A DNA stretch of 64,000 bases, from the NCBI RefSeq assembly GCF_900103605.1, contig NZ_FNHY01000012.1:1-64000 (forward strand). The letters are read 5' to 3'. The notes below the pieces were generated by a model. It was not told where the DNA came from. It searched no databases and was given only the letters and a program-made list of their open reading frames with translations. Shown piece by piece: positions 51,466 through 59,597 of the stretch; position 1 is the first letter of the stretch; each line of letters opens with the position of its first letter. The position numbers were made by a program, and so were the translations under genes. This DNA comes from Psychrobacillus sp. OK028. GTDB lineage: Bacteria > Bacillota > Bacilli > Bacillales_A > Planococcaceae.

Positions 51466-52512
51466 GTGAAACAATTTGCCATAATCATACCTGCCTACAA
51501 GCCCGGTGAAACATGCAGAAAGCTAATAGATGACATCATTAAGGCAAATTTTCAATCTATCATATTAATTGACGATGGTAGTGGAAAGGAATTTGAACCC
51601 ATCTTTCATGCTTTTTCTTTAATTCCGCAAGTAACCCTTCTTCGTCACGCCGTCAATCAAGGGAAAGGCAGAGCTTTGAAAACAGCTTTTCATTACATAC
51701 TTAATAATTCTTTGCCTCATAAAGCTGTCATTACTGTAGATGCAGACGGGCAGCATCTTGTATCGGATATGGTGAAAGTTGCTAAACAGATGTCCCGAAA
51801 AACGAATGCTATAGTACTAGGCAATCGAGACTTCTCGGAAAAAGGGGTGCCTTTCCGCAGTTTTTTTGGAAATCGCTGTACTCGTTTACTTTTCCGATTA
51901 TCAACAGGTACTGTTCTTACAGATACTCAAACGGGGCTTCGTGGAATTCCTACAAAGCACCTTCCTCAATTACTAGGTGTTACAGGGGAGCGTTTTGAAT
52001 ATGAGATGAATATGCTGGCAGCGCTAAAGCCAAAAAATATTCCGATAGAAGAGGTAGCTATTCAAACCGTTTATCTCGGAGAAAATAAATCCTCTCATTT
52101 TCGTCCACTAAGGGACTCATTTCATATTTATAAGGTCTTTCTATTCTATGCACTGTCTGGAGCAGCCTCTTTTGCTATAGATATCGGATTATACGCCTTA
52201 TTTATAAAGCTTTGGAGAGAAGATGCACCCGAACTATTTATCGTTATCGCTACTATCGCAGCTCGTTTTTTATCGGCCCTATTCAATTATTATATAAATC
52301 GCAATAAAGTTTTCAAACAGGGCTCCCGAAATTCGTTTATCCGCTATTATTTACTCGCTGCTTCTATCATGTTAATATCTGCTGGTTCCGTCCATTTCCT
52401 CTATGCAGAATGGCTTGGAAGAGGAGAAATTGTATTGAAGGTTATAGTAGACGCAATTCTTTTCATTTTTGGTTTTATCATACAGCGTGCTTGGGTATTT
52501 CGAAAGGAGTAA
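51466..52512 (+). CDS. Glycosyltransferase family 2 fused to a GtrA-like domain
   Basis: A 348-residue fusion. The N-terminal GT2 domain (about 1-215) has IIIPAYKPGETCRKLIDDI, AVITVDADGQHL (DxD-like), and DTQTGLRGIP. The C-terminal part (about 225-345) has four helices with the GtrA pattern (FALSGAASFAIDIGLYAL-like and NYYINRNKVFK, IQRAWVFRK). Such proteins move a lipid-linked sugar across the membrane after making it, in teichoic-acid or polysaccharide glycosylation. Start GTG at 51466, RBS GAAGGTC. Confidence 0.88.
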   Translation: MKQFAIIIPAYKPGETCRKLIDDIIKANFQSIILIDDGSGKEFEPIFHAFSLIPQVTLLRHAVNQGKGRALKTAFHYILNNSLPHKAVITVDADGQHLVSDMVKVAKQMSRKTNAIVLGNRDFSEKGVPFRSFFGNRCTRLLFRLSTGTVLTDTQTGLRGIPTKHLPQLLGVTGERFEYEMNMLAALKPKNIPIEEVAIQTVYLGENKSSHFRPLRDSFHIYKVFLFYALSGAASFAIDIGLYALFIKLWREDAPELFIVIATIAARFLSALFNYYINRNKVFKQGSRNSFIRYYLLAASIMLISAGSVHFLYAEWLGRGEIVLKVIVDAILFIFGFIIQRAWVFRKE

Positions 52513-52611
52513 CGAAGTTCAACTTAGGCGCTTGCGCGTTTCTTTTATGAAACCATTTTCCTTCTCATCCGTAAAATAACTATGCTTAAAAAGAGAAAGA
52601 GGGTTTGAGAA

Positions 52612-54270
52612 ATGACCAGCGTATTTATTATTTCGGTAGTTGCGGCGCTACTTACAGCATTATTAGTAGTCCCATTGACAGCTAAAAGAAAAGACATGGT
52701 AACTTCTATCATTGGTCTGACGATTTTAACTTTTATCGTACTCGCAATTATATATTATGTAACTAACCTAGATCGTAATTGGACCGCGTTATGGCCATTG
52801 CTAGTTATCACTACTTTAGCAGGGATGATACTCGCTAAAGGACAGGAACAAAAAGTAAAAGGTATTCTGTTCTTAGGAAGCTTAGGTTTAGCTATATTTA
52901 TGCTAACAGCACCTTTTTGGAATGCAGATCAAAAATATAAAGTGGCAGAAATGCAGCAAGAGGTTGAGATTGAAGCATTTGATGAAACGAAGACACCTGC
53001 TAGTGTACCACCAAAATTTGCACGCAATAAAATGAAAAAAGCTTTTGGGCAAGTACCTAATACGAGCTATTACGAATTAGGTAATTTACAAATTCAAAAA
53101 GTAAAAGAGGAATATGTATATATTGCTCCAGTAGAATTTTCTGGACTTTTCAAATGGTGGAATGGAGATGTCACACCAGGTTATTTTACAATGAGTGCAA
53201 CCGACTCGTCGGATAACCCAAAATTTATAGAAGCAGAAATGAGCTATACACCGTCTTCTTATTTCCATAAAAACTTAGAAAGACATATGCGTATGAAGCA
53301 TTCGACAAAAATTTTCTATGGGGATCCTCAATTAGAAATAGACGAGGATGGAAAACCTTATTACATCCGTTCTTACGGTAGCTTCATTTCTGCGCGAAAT
53401 GGATTTGATGTAAAAGGAATCGTAGTGGTAGATCCAGCTACAGGTCAGACAGACTCCTATAAAATTGGTGATGTACCGGCGTTTATAGATGGGGCCGTAT
53501 CTCCGGAAACAGTAAGTTTACAAAATAGCTATTTTGGTAAATATATACATGGATTTATTAATAGTCTATTTGGTAAAAAAGATGTGAAGCTTCCATCCGA
53601 TGAAGGAACCGAGGCAAATGTAAGTCCTATTTTTGCAGAAGACGGGCAAATGTATTACTTTACAGACTTTACGAGCCCAAAAGAGGGAGTAGACTCAATG
53701 CTTGGTTACTCTTTGACAGATGGTCGAACAGGTGAGGCGACTTACTATACAGGGAATCTTGAGGAATCTTATATGGATTCCCAGGGGGCACTACAAATTA
53801 TTGAAAAGAAATTTATCGAGAAAAAGTGGTCTGGTGAAATGCCGGTGTTATACAACTTTTACGGAGAAGCTAGTTGGTTAACACCCGTATTAGACTCTAA
53901 TGGATTCCTGCAAAATTACTTTATAGTGTCAGCTGCAAATCCAGAGATCTCTGTCTATGGAAATACGCCAAACGAAGCTTTAAAACTATATAAAACAGCT
54001 ATTCAACGTGGAGGTAGCTCCGTAGATGGTAGCTCCAATGCCGAAGAGAAATCGGTAACTGGTACGGTTGTGCGTGTCTTTAAGGAACGTGTAGGCGACT
54101 TTACACAAGTTTCGTTCTTGTTAGATAACAAGCAAAGCTATATTGTATCTTCCGAAGTTGCACCACTGGCAGTGTATATGCAAGAAGGGGATAAAGTGCA
54201 AGTGACATTCCTAAATACAGAAGAACTTTTCTTGCCAGTAAAAGAGGTAACAATTGAAGGAATTCAATAG
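52612..54270 (+). CDS. Large membrane protein of unknown function
   Basis: A 552-residue protein with an N-terminal membrane domain (about 1-110, four helices) and an outer domain of about 430 residues. The last 75 residues (TGTVVRVFKERVGDFTQVSF, LAVYMQEGDKVQVTFLN) form a likely OB-type domain. I recognise no named family. The segment PNTSYYELGNLQIQKVKEEYVYIAPVEFSG resembles repeated parts of proteins seen in other Bacillales. RBS AGAGGG; ATG start. It stands alone. Confidence 0.75.
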   Translation: MTSVFIISVVAALLTALLVVPLTAKRKDMVTSIIGLTILTFIVLAIIYYVTNLDRNWTALWPLLVITTLAGMILAKGQEQKVKGILFLGSLGLAIFMLTAPFWNADQKYKVAEMQQEVEIEAFDETKTPASVPPKFARNKMKKAFGQVPNTSYYELGNLQIQKVKEEYVYIAPVEFSGLFKWWNGDVTPGYFTMSATDSSDNPKFIEAEMSYTPSSYFHKNLERHMRMKHSTKIFYGDPQLEIDEDGKPYYIRSYGSFISARNGFDVKGIVVVDPATGQTDSYKIGDVPAFIDGAVSPETVSLQNSYFGKYIHGFINSLFGKKDVKLPSDEGTEANVSPIFAEDGQMYYFTDFTSPKEGVDSMLGYSLTDGRTGEATYYTGNLEESYMDSQGALQIIEKKFIEKKWSGEMPVLYNFYGEASWLTPVLDSNGFLQNYFIVSAANPEISVYGNTPNEALKLYKTAIQRGGSSVDGSSNAEEKSVTGTVVRVFKERVGDFTQVSFLLDNKQSYIVSSEVAPLAVYMQEGDKVQVTFLNTEELFLPVKEVTIEGIQ

Positions 54271-54277
54271 TGGAAAA

Positions 54278-54426
54278 AGTGAAACTTAAATCAGTGGGGA
54301 TTTTCTTCTTACCCACTGATTGGAAATTGACCATTCTGGCTTTTAAGGGCAGTTGTTTCCAATTGTGGTTTGTTGTTTCGATCAAGCCTGATGTGGGAGT
54401 TTTCCTACCCGTTAATGCGGGATAAA
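54278..54426. repeat. Intergenic palindromic repeat, family AGTGAAACTT, copy 2
   Basis: Longer copy of the element at 23166: AAGTGAAACTTAAATCAGTGGGG, CCCACTGATTGG, GACCATTCTGGC, GGGCAGTTG, and CCCGTTAATGCGGGATAAA. An extra 50 bases (TTTCCAATTGTGG to GATGTGGGAG) lie in the second hairpin. Confidence 0.75.
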
Positions 54427-54427
54427 T

Positions 54428-54464
54428 AAAAGCTATCCTAGATTAAATAGGGTAGCTTTTATTA
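54428..54464 (+). terminator. Intrinsic terminator
   Basis: AAAAGCTATCCTA and TAGGGTAGCTTTT pair around GATTAAA, followed by ATT. It lies just after the repeat and 27 bases before the merR-type gene. Confidence 0.75.
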
Positions 54465-54490
54465 GAGTTTAAAACAAATGGAGGGATGAT

Positions 54491-55330
54491 TTGAAGATCC
54501 ATTATTTGACGATAGGAGAAGTAGCAAAGCTTAGCAATATCTCCGTTCAAACTTTACGATACTATGATCAGATAAACTTGTTTAAACCTTTTGGGGTCAA
54601 TTCGAGCAATCGATATAGATTCTACCAAAATACACAACTGTACTATTTAGATATTATTAAATCCTTGAAATATCTTGGGTTATCACTAGAAGAGGTTAAA
54701 TCAGTATTAAAATTAAAGCCAGAAGAATTAGTCATATATTTGGAAGATCAAGAAAAAAGAATTGAAGAACAATTTCAAAGACTCAACAAAACAAAGCAAG
54801 TTTTACAACGAAAAAAAGAGCAAATACAATCTTTCGTGCTAGAACCAAATATGATGACTGTCAGCAGAAAGAATTTATCAGAACAAAAAATAGTAAAGAT
54901 AAAAGCGCATAATATGAAAGTTGATGATATCCCAAATAGGGAATTTGGACGTATCAGTAAAGTGTTAGAAGAGGAGGGTAGTGTATTCGATACATTATAT
55001 GGTGGATCCTTTCCTTTCCAAAGGTATGAATTTTTAAATGATATAAACTATGATTACTTATTTACATATATTGTGACAAATAAAGATTTTGAAGTGAAAT
55101 ATGAAGATGTGGAAATTAGTTTGTTACCTGCTGGAGAGTACCTTAGTATTTCTTTTGTTCTAGAGGACACTGAATATATTGAATGCTATCAGAAGTTAAT
55201 CGACTATATCGAGGAGCACCAATTAGTCGTGGATCCGATTGTATATGACGTATGGATGCCAATAAATTATTCAGCTTCCAAGGAAGATGAGTTTTTAGTA
55301 GAACTCAAAATACCTATTCAAACTACTTGA
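54491..55330 (+). CDS. MerR-family multidrug regulator (BmrR-like)
   Basis: A 279-residue regulator. The MerR HTH is at the front (LTIGEVAKLSNISVQTLRYYDQINLFKP), then a coiled-coil dimer helix (about 78-120) and a C-terminal effector-binding domain (about 120-275, GyrI-like), the BmrR layout (278 residues). It is predicted to sense hydrophobic cations and activate the downstream MFS gene. TTG at 54491 has GAGGG before it. The stop codon lies inside the -35 box of the target promoter. Confidence 0.92.
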   Translation: MKIHYLTIGEVAKLSNISVQTLRYYDQINLFKPFGVNSSNRYRFYQNTQLYYLDIIKSLKYLGLSLEEVKSVLKLKPEELVIYLEDQEKRIEEQFQRLNKTKQVLQRKKEQIQSFVLEPNMMTVSRKNLSEQKIVKIKAHNMKVDDIPNREFGRISKVLEEEGSVFDTLYGGSFPFQRYEFLNDINYDYLFTYIVTNKDFEVKYEDVEISLLPAGEYLSISFVLEDTEYIECYQKLIDYIEEHQLVVDPIVYDVWMPINYSASKEDEFLVELKIPIQTT

Positions 55331-55357
55331 CCCTATAGTAACTATAGGGTTTATTTT
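55327..55357 (+). promoter_or_regulatory. MerR-type promoter with 21-bp dyad operator
   Basis: TTGACC (55327-55332) and TATTTT (55352-55357) are separated by 19 bp, the long spacer used by MerR activators. The 21-bp palindrome ACCCTATAGT-A-ACTATAGGGT (55330-55350) fills the spacer. The regulator's stop codon TGA lies in the -35 box. It drives the MFS gene. Confidence 0.82.
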
Positions 55358-55394
55358 TATTTTATGCTGAAATAGAATTAAAAGGAGTTTAAAG

Positions 55395-56576
55395 ATGGTT
55401 TCTCAAAGAAGTGGTCTAAATAAAGTGATTTATTTAGTATTAGTAAATTTATTTATTGTATTTTTAGGCATAGGACTGATTATTCCAGTTATGCCTACAT
55501 TAATGCGGGAGATGAGCTTAGAAGGCTCTACAATGGGTTATTTAGTTGCCGCATTTGCATTTGCACAGTTATTAATTTCTCCAATTGCAGGTAAATGGGT
55601 AGATTCTATTGGACGTAAAAAAATGATTGTAATTGGTATGTTCATATTTGGAGTGTCAGAAATGCTCTTCGGTCTTGGCCAAGACGTGAAGATATTATAT
55701 ATTTCAAGAATTTTAGGAGGTATCAGTGCCGCTTTCATTATGCCAGCTGTCACGGCTTTTGTAGCAGACGTCACTTCTTTAAGAGAACGGCCAAAAGCAA
55801 TGGGGTATGTTGCTGCCGCGATTAGTGCAGGCTTTATAATTGGACCTGGAATCGGTGGCTTTTTAGCAGAACATGGAACTCGACTTCCATTCTTTGTTGC
55901 TGCAGCCCTAGGATTTTTAGGTGGGGTATTTTCGCTTGTTATTTTGAAGGAACCTGCAAGAGAGAGTGTAGAAAGCGAAGGAAAGCAAGTTAAACCAAGT
56001 TTTCGTAAAGTATTGGAGCCAATCTATTTAATTCCGATGATTATCATTTTAGTATCTAGCTTTGGATTAGCTGCTTTTGAAACAGTGTATTCTATTTTTG
56101 TAGATCATAAATATGGATTTACACCAAAGGATATTGCGGTAATCATTACGGTAAGTGGTGTTCTGGGAATCGTCTTCCAAGTCTTAACCTTTGATCGCGT
56201 TGTAGGTAAAATTGGGGAAATTAGGTTGATTCAAATTTGTATAGGTGTATCAACGGTTTTTATCTTTGCGATGATTAAGGTCTCGGCTTACTGGTCAATT
56301 TTACTAGTTACCTTTGTGATTTTCTTATTGTTCGACTTAATGAGACCCGCGCTTACAACGTATTTATCTAAAATAGCTGGAAATGAGCAAGGCTTTGTTG
56401 GAGGATTAAACTCCACATTTACGAGTATAGGAAATATTATCGGACCTAGTATTGCAGGGATATTATTTGATGTGCATATTGATTATCCTTATGTATTGGC
56501 AATGATTATACTTGCAATTAGTTTTGTAATATCATTATTTTGGAAGGAACAAAAACCAGTTTTTAAAGAACAGTAG
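55395..56576 (+). CDS. MFS multidrug efflux transporter (Bmr/NorA-like)
   Basis: A 393-residue 12-helix major facilitator. Motif A is visible as GKWVDSIGRKKMIVIGM, motif C as GYVAAAISAGFIIGPGIGGFLAE, and the start GLNKVIYLVLVNLFIVFLGIGLIIPVMPTLM is typical of the Bmr/Blt/NorA group. It exports hydrophobic drugs by proton antiport. The adjoining MerR regulator (bmrR-bmr-type pair) supports this. RBS AAAGGAG, start ATG. Confidence 0.93.
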   Translation: MVSQRSGLNKVIYLVLVNLFIVFLGIGLIIPVMPTLMREMSLEGSTMGYLVAAFAFAQLLISPIAGKWVDSIGRKKMIVIGMFIFGVSEMLFGLGQDVKILYISRILGGISAAFIMPAVTAFVADVTSLRERPKAMGYVAAAISAGFIIGPGIGGFLAEHGTRLPFFVAAALGFLGGVFSLVILKEPARESVESEGKQVKPSFRKVLEPIYLIPMIIILVSSFGLAAFETVYSIFVDHKYGFTPKDIAVIITVSGVLGIVFQVLTFDRVVGKIGEIRLIQICIGVSTVFIFAMIKVSAYWSILLVTFVIFLLFDLMRPALTTYLSKIAGNEQGFVGGLNSTFTSIGNIIGPSIAGILFDVHIDYPYVLAMIILAISFVISLFWKEQKPVFKEQ

Positions 56577-56707
56577 AATAATTAAAGGCTGTAACACTTA
56601 CAATTCTCCTACTCATAAAGGTAGTTATTTTGTCTTTTTGATAAAATCCTATACAATAGTAGGTAGATAATTGTCGAAGGGTAATTGATTGAAACGGAGG
56701 ATTAGAC

Positions 56708-57529
56708 ATGCATGATGTAGCAAAGTTACAAAAAGAAGCAATGGACATGCTAAAGAAAACAAGTAGAACTTTTTATATCCCTATTACTTTTTTAGAGCCA
56801 AAACTAAAAAAAGCGGTTGCCTCTGCTTATTTATGCATGCGTGCAATAGATGAGATTGAAGATCATGAATCGCTAAATCCAGAAGAAAAACAACATATAT
56901 TATTATCGACAAGTAAGTTATTATTAGCAGATTTCGACAAAGAGGCATATGAGCAGTTGGTAGAGCCATATCGTGAAATATTGCCCCCTGTATCCATGAG
57001 ACTAGGGGATTGGTTGGAAATTTGTCCGACTGATTTATTGGAAACGGTAAAAACGTATACGAGTGAAATGGCAGAGGGAATGGCAAAATGGGTAGGTAAG
57101 AACTGGCAAGTAAAAACAAGAGAAGACTTAGATGAATATACATACTACGTAGCTGGTTTAGTTGGTGTAATGCTATCGGACTTATGGAAATGGAGTGCAG
57201 ATATAACGACAGACCGCAATTTAGCTATTGCATATGGACGTGGCCTGCAAGCGGTTAATATATTGCGCAACAAAGATGAGGATAGCGAGCGTGGGGTGCA
57301 ATTCTTCCCAGAAGGATGGACTCGAGCAGAGATGTTTGACTATGCAGAGGAAAATCTAGCCCAAGCTGATGAGTATATTAAGAGTATAAACCGCAAAAGT
57401 GTATTATTATTCTGTAAATTACCTCTGGCACTTGCTCATAAAACACTTAATGCATTGAAGAGTGGAAAAGAAAAAATGACCCGCTCTGAGGTAGAGCTAA
57501 CTGTTGAGGAAGTCCAAGCAGAGGTTTAA
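56708..57529 (+). CDS. Squalene/phytoene synthase-family protein (YisP-like)
   Basis: A 273-residue trans-isoprenyl-diphosphate synthase family member. The first acidic motif is SAYLCMRAIDEIEDHESL (DEIED). The second site reads QAVNILRNKDEDSERG, where the usual DxxED has an Asn at the first position. The family's FFPEGW follows. B. subtilis YisP, about the same length, hydrolyses farnesyl diphosphate to farnesol and is not a true squalene synthase; the changed second motif suggests the same here. The gene stands next to yqeY. RBS CGGAGG. Confidence 0.86.
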   Translation: MHDVAKLQKEAMDMLKKTSRTFYIPITFLEPKLKKAVASAYLCMRAIDEIEDHESLNPEEKQHILLSTSKLLLADFDKEAYEQLVEPYREILPPVSMRLGDWLEICPTDLLETVKTYTSEMAEGMAKWVGKNWQVKTREDLDEYTYYVAGLVGVMLSDLWKWSADITTDRNLAIAYGRGLQAVNILRNKDEDSERGVQFFPEGWTRAEMFDYAEENLAQADEYIKSINRKSVLLFCKLPLALAHKTLNALKSGKEKMTRSEVELTVEEVQAEV

Positions 57530-57546
57530 TAGAGAGGAAGAAGTAT

Positions 57547-57972
57547 ATGTTAAAAACTATCGTATTTGATCAGATAAAACGTGCTATGAAAGAAAAAGAT
57601 GTGCTAGCAAAGGGAGTACTGACTATCTTAAAATCTGCCCTAGATAACGCCGAAAAAGAAAAAGGATCTGCTCTTACTCCAGAAGAGGAAATTGCTATCG
57701 TAAACAGAGAAGTAAAACAAACAAACCAAGCTTTAGAAGGTGCAAAAGAAGCTAATCGTGAGGATTTAATCGAAAAAGAAAATGCAAAACTAAAACTACT
57801 AGCTAGCTTCCTGCCAACCCAATTAACGGAAGAAGAAATCGTGAAGGTTTTAACTGAAGCGGGCGTTACAAAAGGCATGAATATGGGGGATGCAATGAAA
57901 ATTGCCAAACCTTTACTTGCTGGAAAAGCAGATGGAGCAACGATGTCTAAAGTAGTGAAAAGCTTACTATAA
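57547..57972 (+). CDS. yqeY: GatB/YqeY-domain protein
   Basis: A 141-residue helical protein with the YqeY core: LAKGVLTILKSALDNAEKEKG, LTPEEEIAIVNREVKQ, and NMGDAMKIAKPLLAGKADGATMSKVVKSLL, homologous to the tRNA-binding tail of GatB. Its role is unclear. It starts 17 bases after the YisP-like gene with GAGAGGAAG as the RBS and may be co-transcribed. Confidence 0.92.
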   Translation: MLKTIVFDQIKRAMKEKDVLAKGVLTILKSALDNAEKEKGSALTPEEEIAIVNREVKQTNQALEGAKEANREDLIEKENAKLKLLASFLPTQLTEEEIVKVLTEAGVTKGMNMGDAMKIAKPLLAGKADGATMSKVVKSLL

Positions 57973-57973
57973 A

Positions 57974-58005
57974 AAGGAGGACGCAAATGCGTCCTCCTTT
58001 ACCGT
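57974..58005. terminator. Bidirectional terminator
   Basis: AAAGGAGGACGCA and TGCGTCCTCCTTT form a 13-bp stem with an AA loop, just after yqeY and before the converging methyltransferase gene. Confidence 0.93.
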
Positions 58006-58014
58006 TCTACTTTA

Positions 58015-59205
58015 TTATTTCGCACGTATAAATAGTACCTTCAAATAATTACCTTCTTTAAAGAGTGGAGAAGTTCTAAAATCACTTGGAAGCGAGAACT
58101 CTTCTTCAATCGAGTATTTTCGATTACTCTCCTTGAAAGCTTTTTCCACAAACGATTTAAACTTTTTCATCCCAAATGTTGCGTTATTGGTAGAAGCTAC
58201 AATTACACCGTTTTTTTCCGTAATATTAATGGCATCCATTAGTAATTTTGTATAATCCTTGGCTGAACTAAACGTATACTTTTTTGACCGGGCAAAACTA
58301 GGTGGATCGAGAATAACCATATCAAAGGATAATTCTTTGCGTTTCGCATACTTGAAGTAATCAAATACATCCATCACGATAATATCTTGTTGTTCTACGT
58401 CAATTTCATTTACTTCAAACTGTTCAGTTGTTTTACTTAAGCTACGTTTGGCAAGATCCACACTAGTTGTTTTCGTAGCACCACCAGCGGCTGCAAATAC
58501 GGAGAAGGCTCCAGTGTACGAGAATGTATTGAGTACCGTTTTTCCTTTCGAATAGTTATCTCGAATTGTTTTCCGGACATCGCGTTGGTCTAAAAACACT
58601 CCAACCATAGCCCCGTCATTTAAGTAAATAGCAAAGTTTTGACCATTTTCTTTTACTAGGAGAGGAAATTCTCCGCGGTCCCCTTTAACGAAATCATCGT
58701 CTTCCACATATTGCCCTTTTGTATCAAAACGTTTCTTTTCATAAATTCCTTTATACGGAGTAGATGCTTCTAGTGCTTCTAAAATCATCTCTTTAAAGGA
58801 GTAGATTCCTTCGCTATACCAACTGATTAAATAGTATCCGTCAAAATAGTCAATGGTTAATCCACCTATACCGTCTCCTTCACCATTAAATACACGAAAG
58901 GCTGTTGTATCGGTATTATGGTAATAGTCATCTCGGTATTTGATCGCAGAAGCTATTTTCTTTTGGAAAAACAATTGATCAATTTTTTCGTTTTCATTTT
59001 TCGTTAGAAGCCAGCCGATACCTTTATTTTGTTTTCCGACATAACCTTTTCCGATAAATTTACCGGATGGATTTTGTAGTTTTAAAATAGCTCCCTCTTC
59101 GAGAGATTCCGTCTCATGGAAGCCGTCTTTCATTAAAATAGGAACGCCCTTTTGTAAGTCCTGGGCTAGTGTTTCATTTACTTTGATAGTTATTTCATTT
59201 CGCAT
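58015..59205 (-). CDS. Class I SAM-dependent rRNA methyltransferase (RlmI-like)
   Basis: A 396-residue protein: an N-terminal PUA-like domain (about 1-80), an EEHEE middle domain (about 85-190), and a Rossmann methyltransferase (about 195-395). Motifs: VLNTFSYTGAFSVFAAAGGA (motif I) and MVILDPPSFARSKK (motif IV). RlmI-type enzymes methylate a cytosine of 23S rRNA. ATG at 59205 is chosen, with AAGGA at 11 bases; the earlier ATG (59217) overlaps that site. It faces yqeY tail to tail. Confidence 0.9.
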   Translation of the reverse strand: MRNEITIKVNETLAQDLQKGVPILMKDGFHETESLEEGAILKLQNPSGKFIGKGYVGKQNKGIGWLLTKNENEKIDQLFFQKKIASAIKYRDDYYHNTDTTAFRVFNGEGDGIGGLTIDYFDGYYLISWYSEGIYSFKEMILEALEASTPYKGIYEKKRFDTKGQYVEDDDFVKGDRGEFPLLVKENGQNFAIYLNDGAMVGVFLDQRDVRKTIRDNYSKGKTVLNTFSYTGAFSVFAAAGGATKTTSVDLAKRSLSKTTEQFEVNEIDVEQQDIIVMDVFDYFKYAKRKELSFDMVILDPPSFARSKKYTFSSAKDYTKLLMDAINITEKNGVIVASTNNATFGMKKFKSFVEKAFKESNRKYSIEEEFSLPSDFRTSPLFKEGNYLKVLFIRAK

Positions 59206-59319
59206 TATTGTAGTCATCCTTATATGTTTTTTTGTATATTATCTCATACGTATGAGTAAAAACCCTTGATAGTCTTATGGTACAATATACTATACATGCG
59301 TAGAGGAAGGAAGTTTGCT

Positions 59320-59565
59320 ATGAAAAAGTCAAGAACAATCCCGCCAATTATGATTGTTGTGGCGGTGTTGGCAACAATTATTTTAAACCAAGAAGAATAT
59401 TCGGAAGTAACAATTATAAATAAAGTACTTATTATTATAGGGGCGGCTATATTATCTTCTGTAATCGGTTATTTATTATTAGGAAGAGATGTAAATAAAG
59501 TGGACCCAAAACCAACAAATAACACAGTGAACAAGACCAATAATAAAAGTAGGAAAAGAGGATAA
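59320..59565 (+). CDS. Small two-helix membrane protein
   Basis: An 81-residue protein with two hydrophobic helices (about 6-22, IPPIMIVVAVLATIIL; and 34-54, KVLIIIGAAILSSVIGYLLL) and a basic, Asn-rich tail (NNTVNKTNNKSRKRG). Start at ATG 59320, with GAGGAAGG upstream; ATG at 59296 is an alternative. Unknown function. It lies 32 bases before recQ. Confidence 0.7.
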   Translation: MKKSRTIPPIMIVVAVLATIILNQEEYSEVTIINKVLIIIGAAILSSVIGYLLLGRDVNKVDPKPTNNTVNKTNNKSRKRG

Positions 59566-59597
59566 AAGGTTTCAAACAAACGACTGGAGTGACCTAA

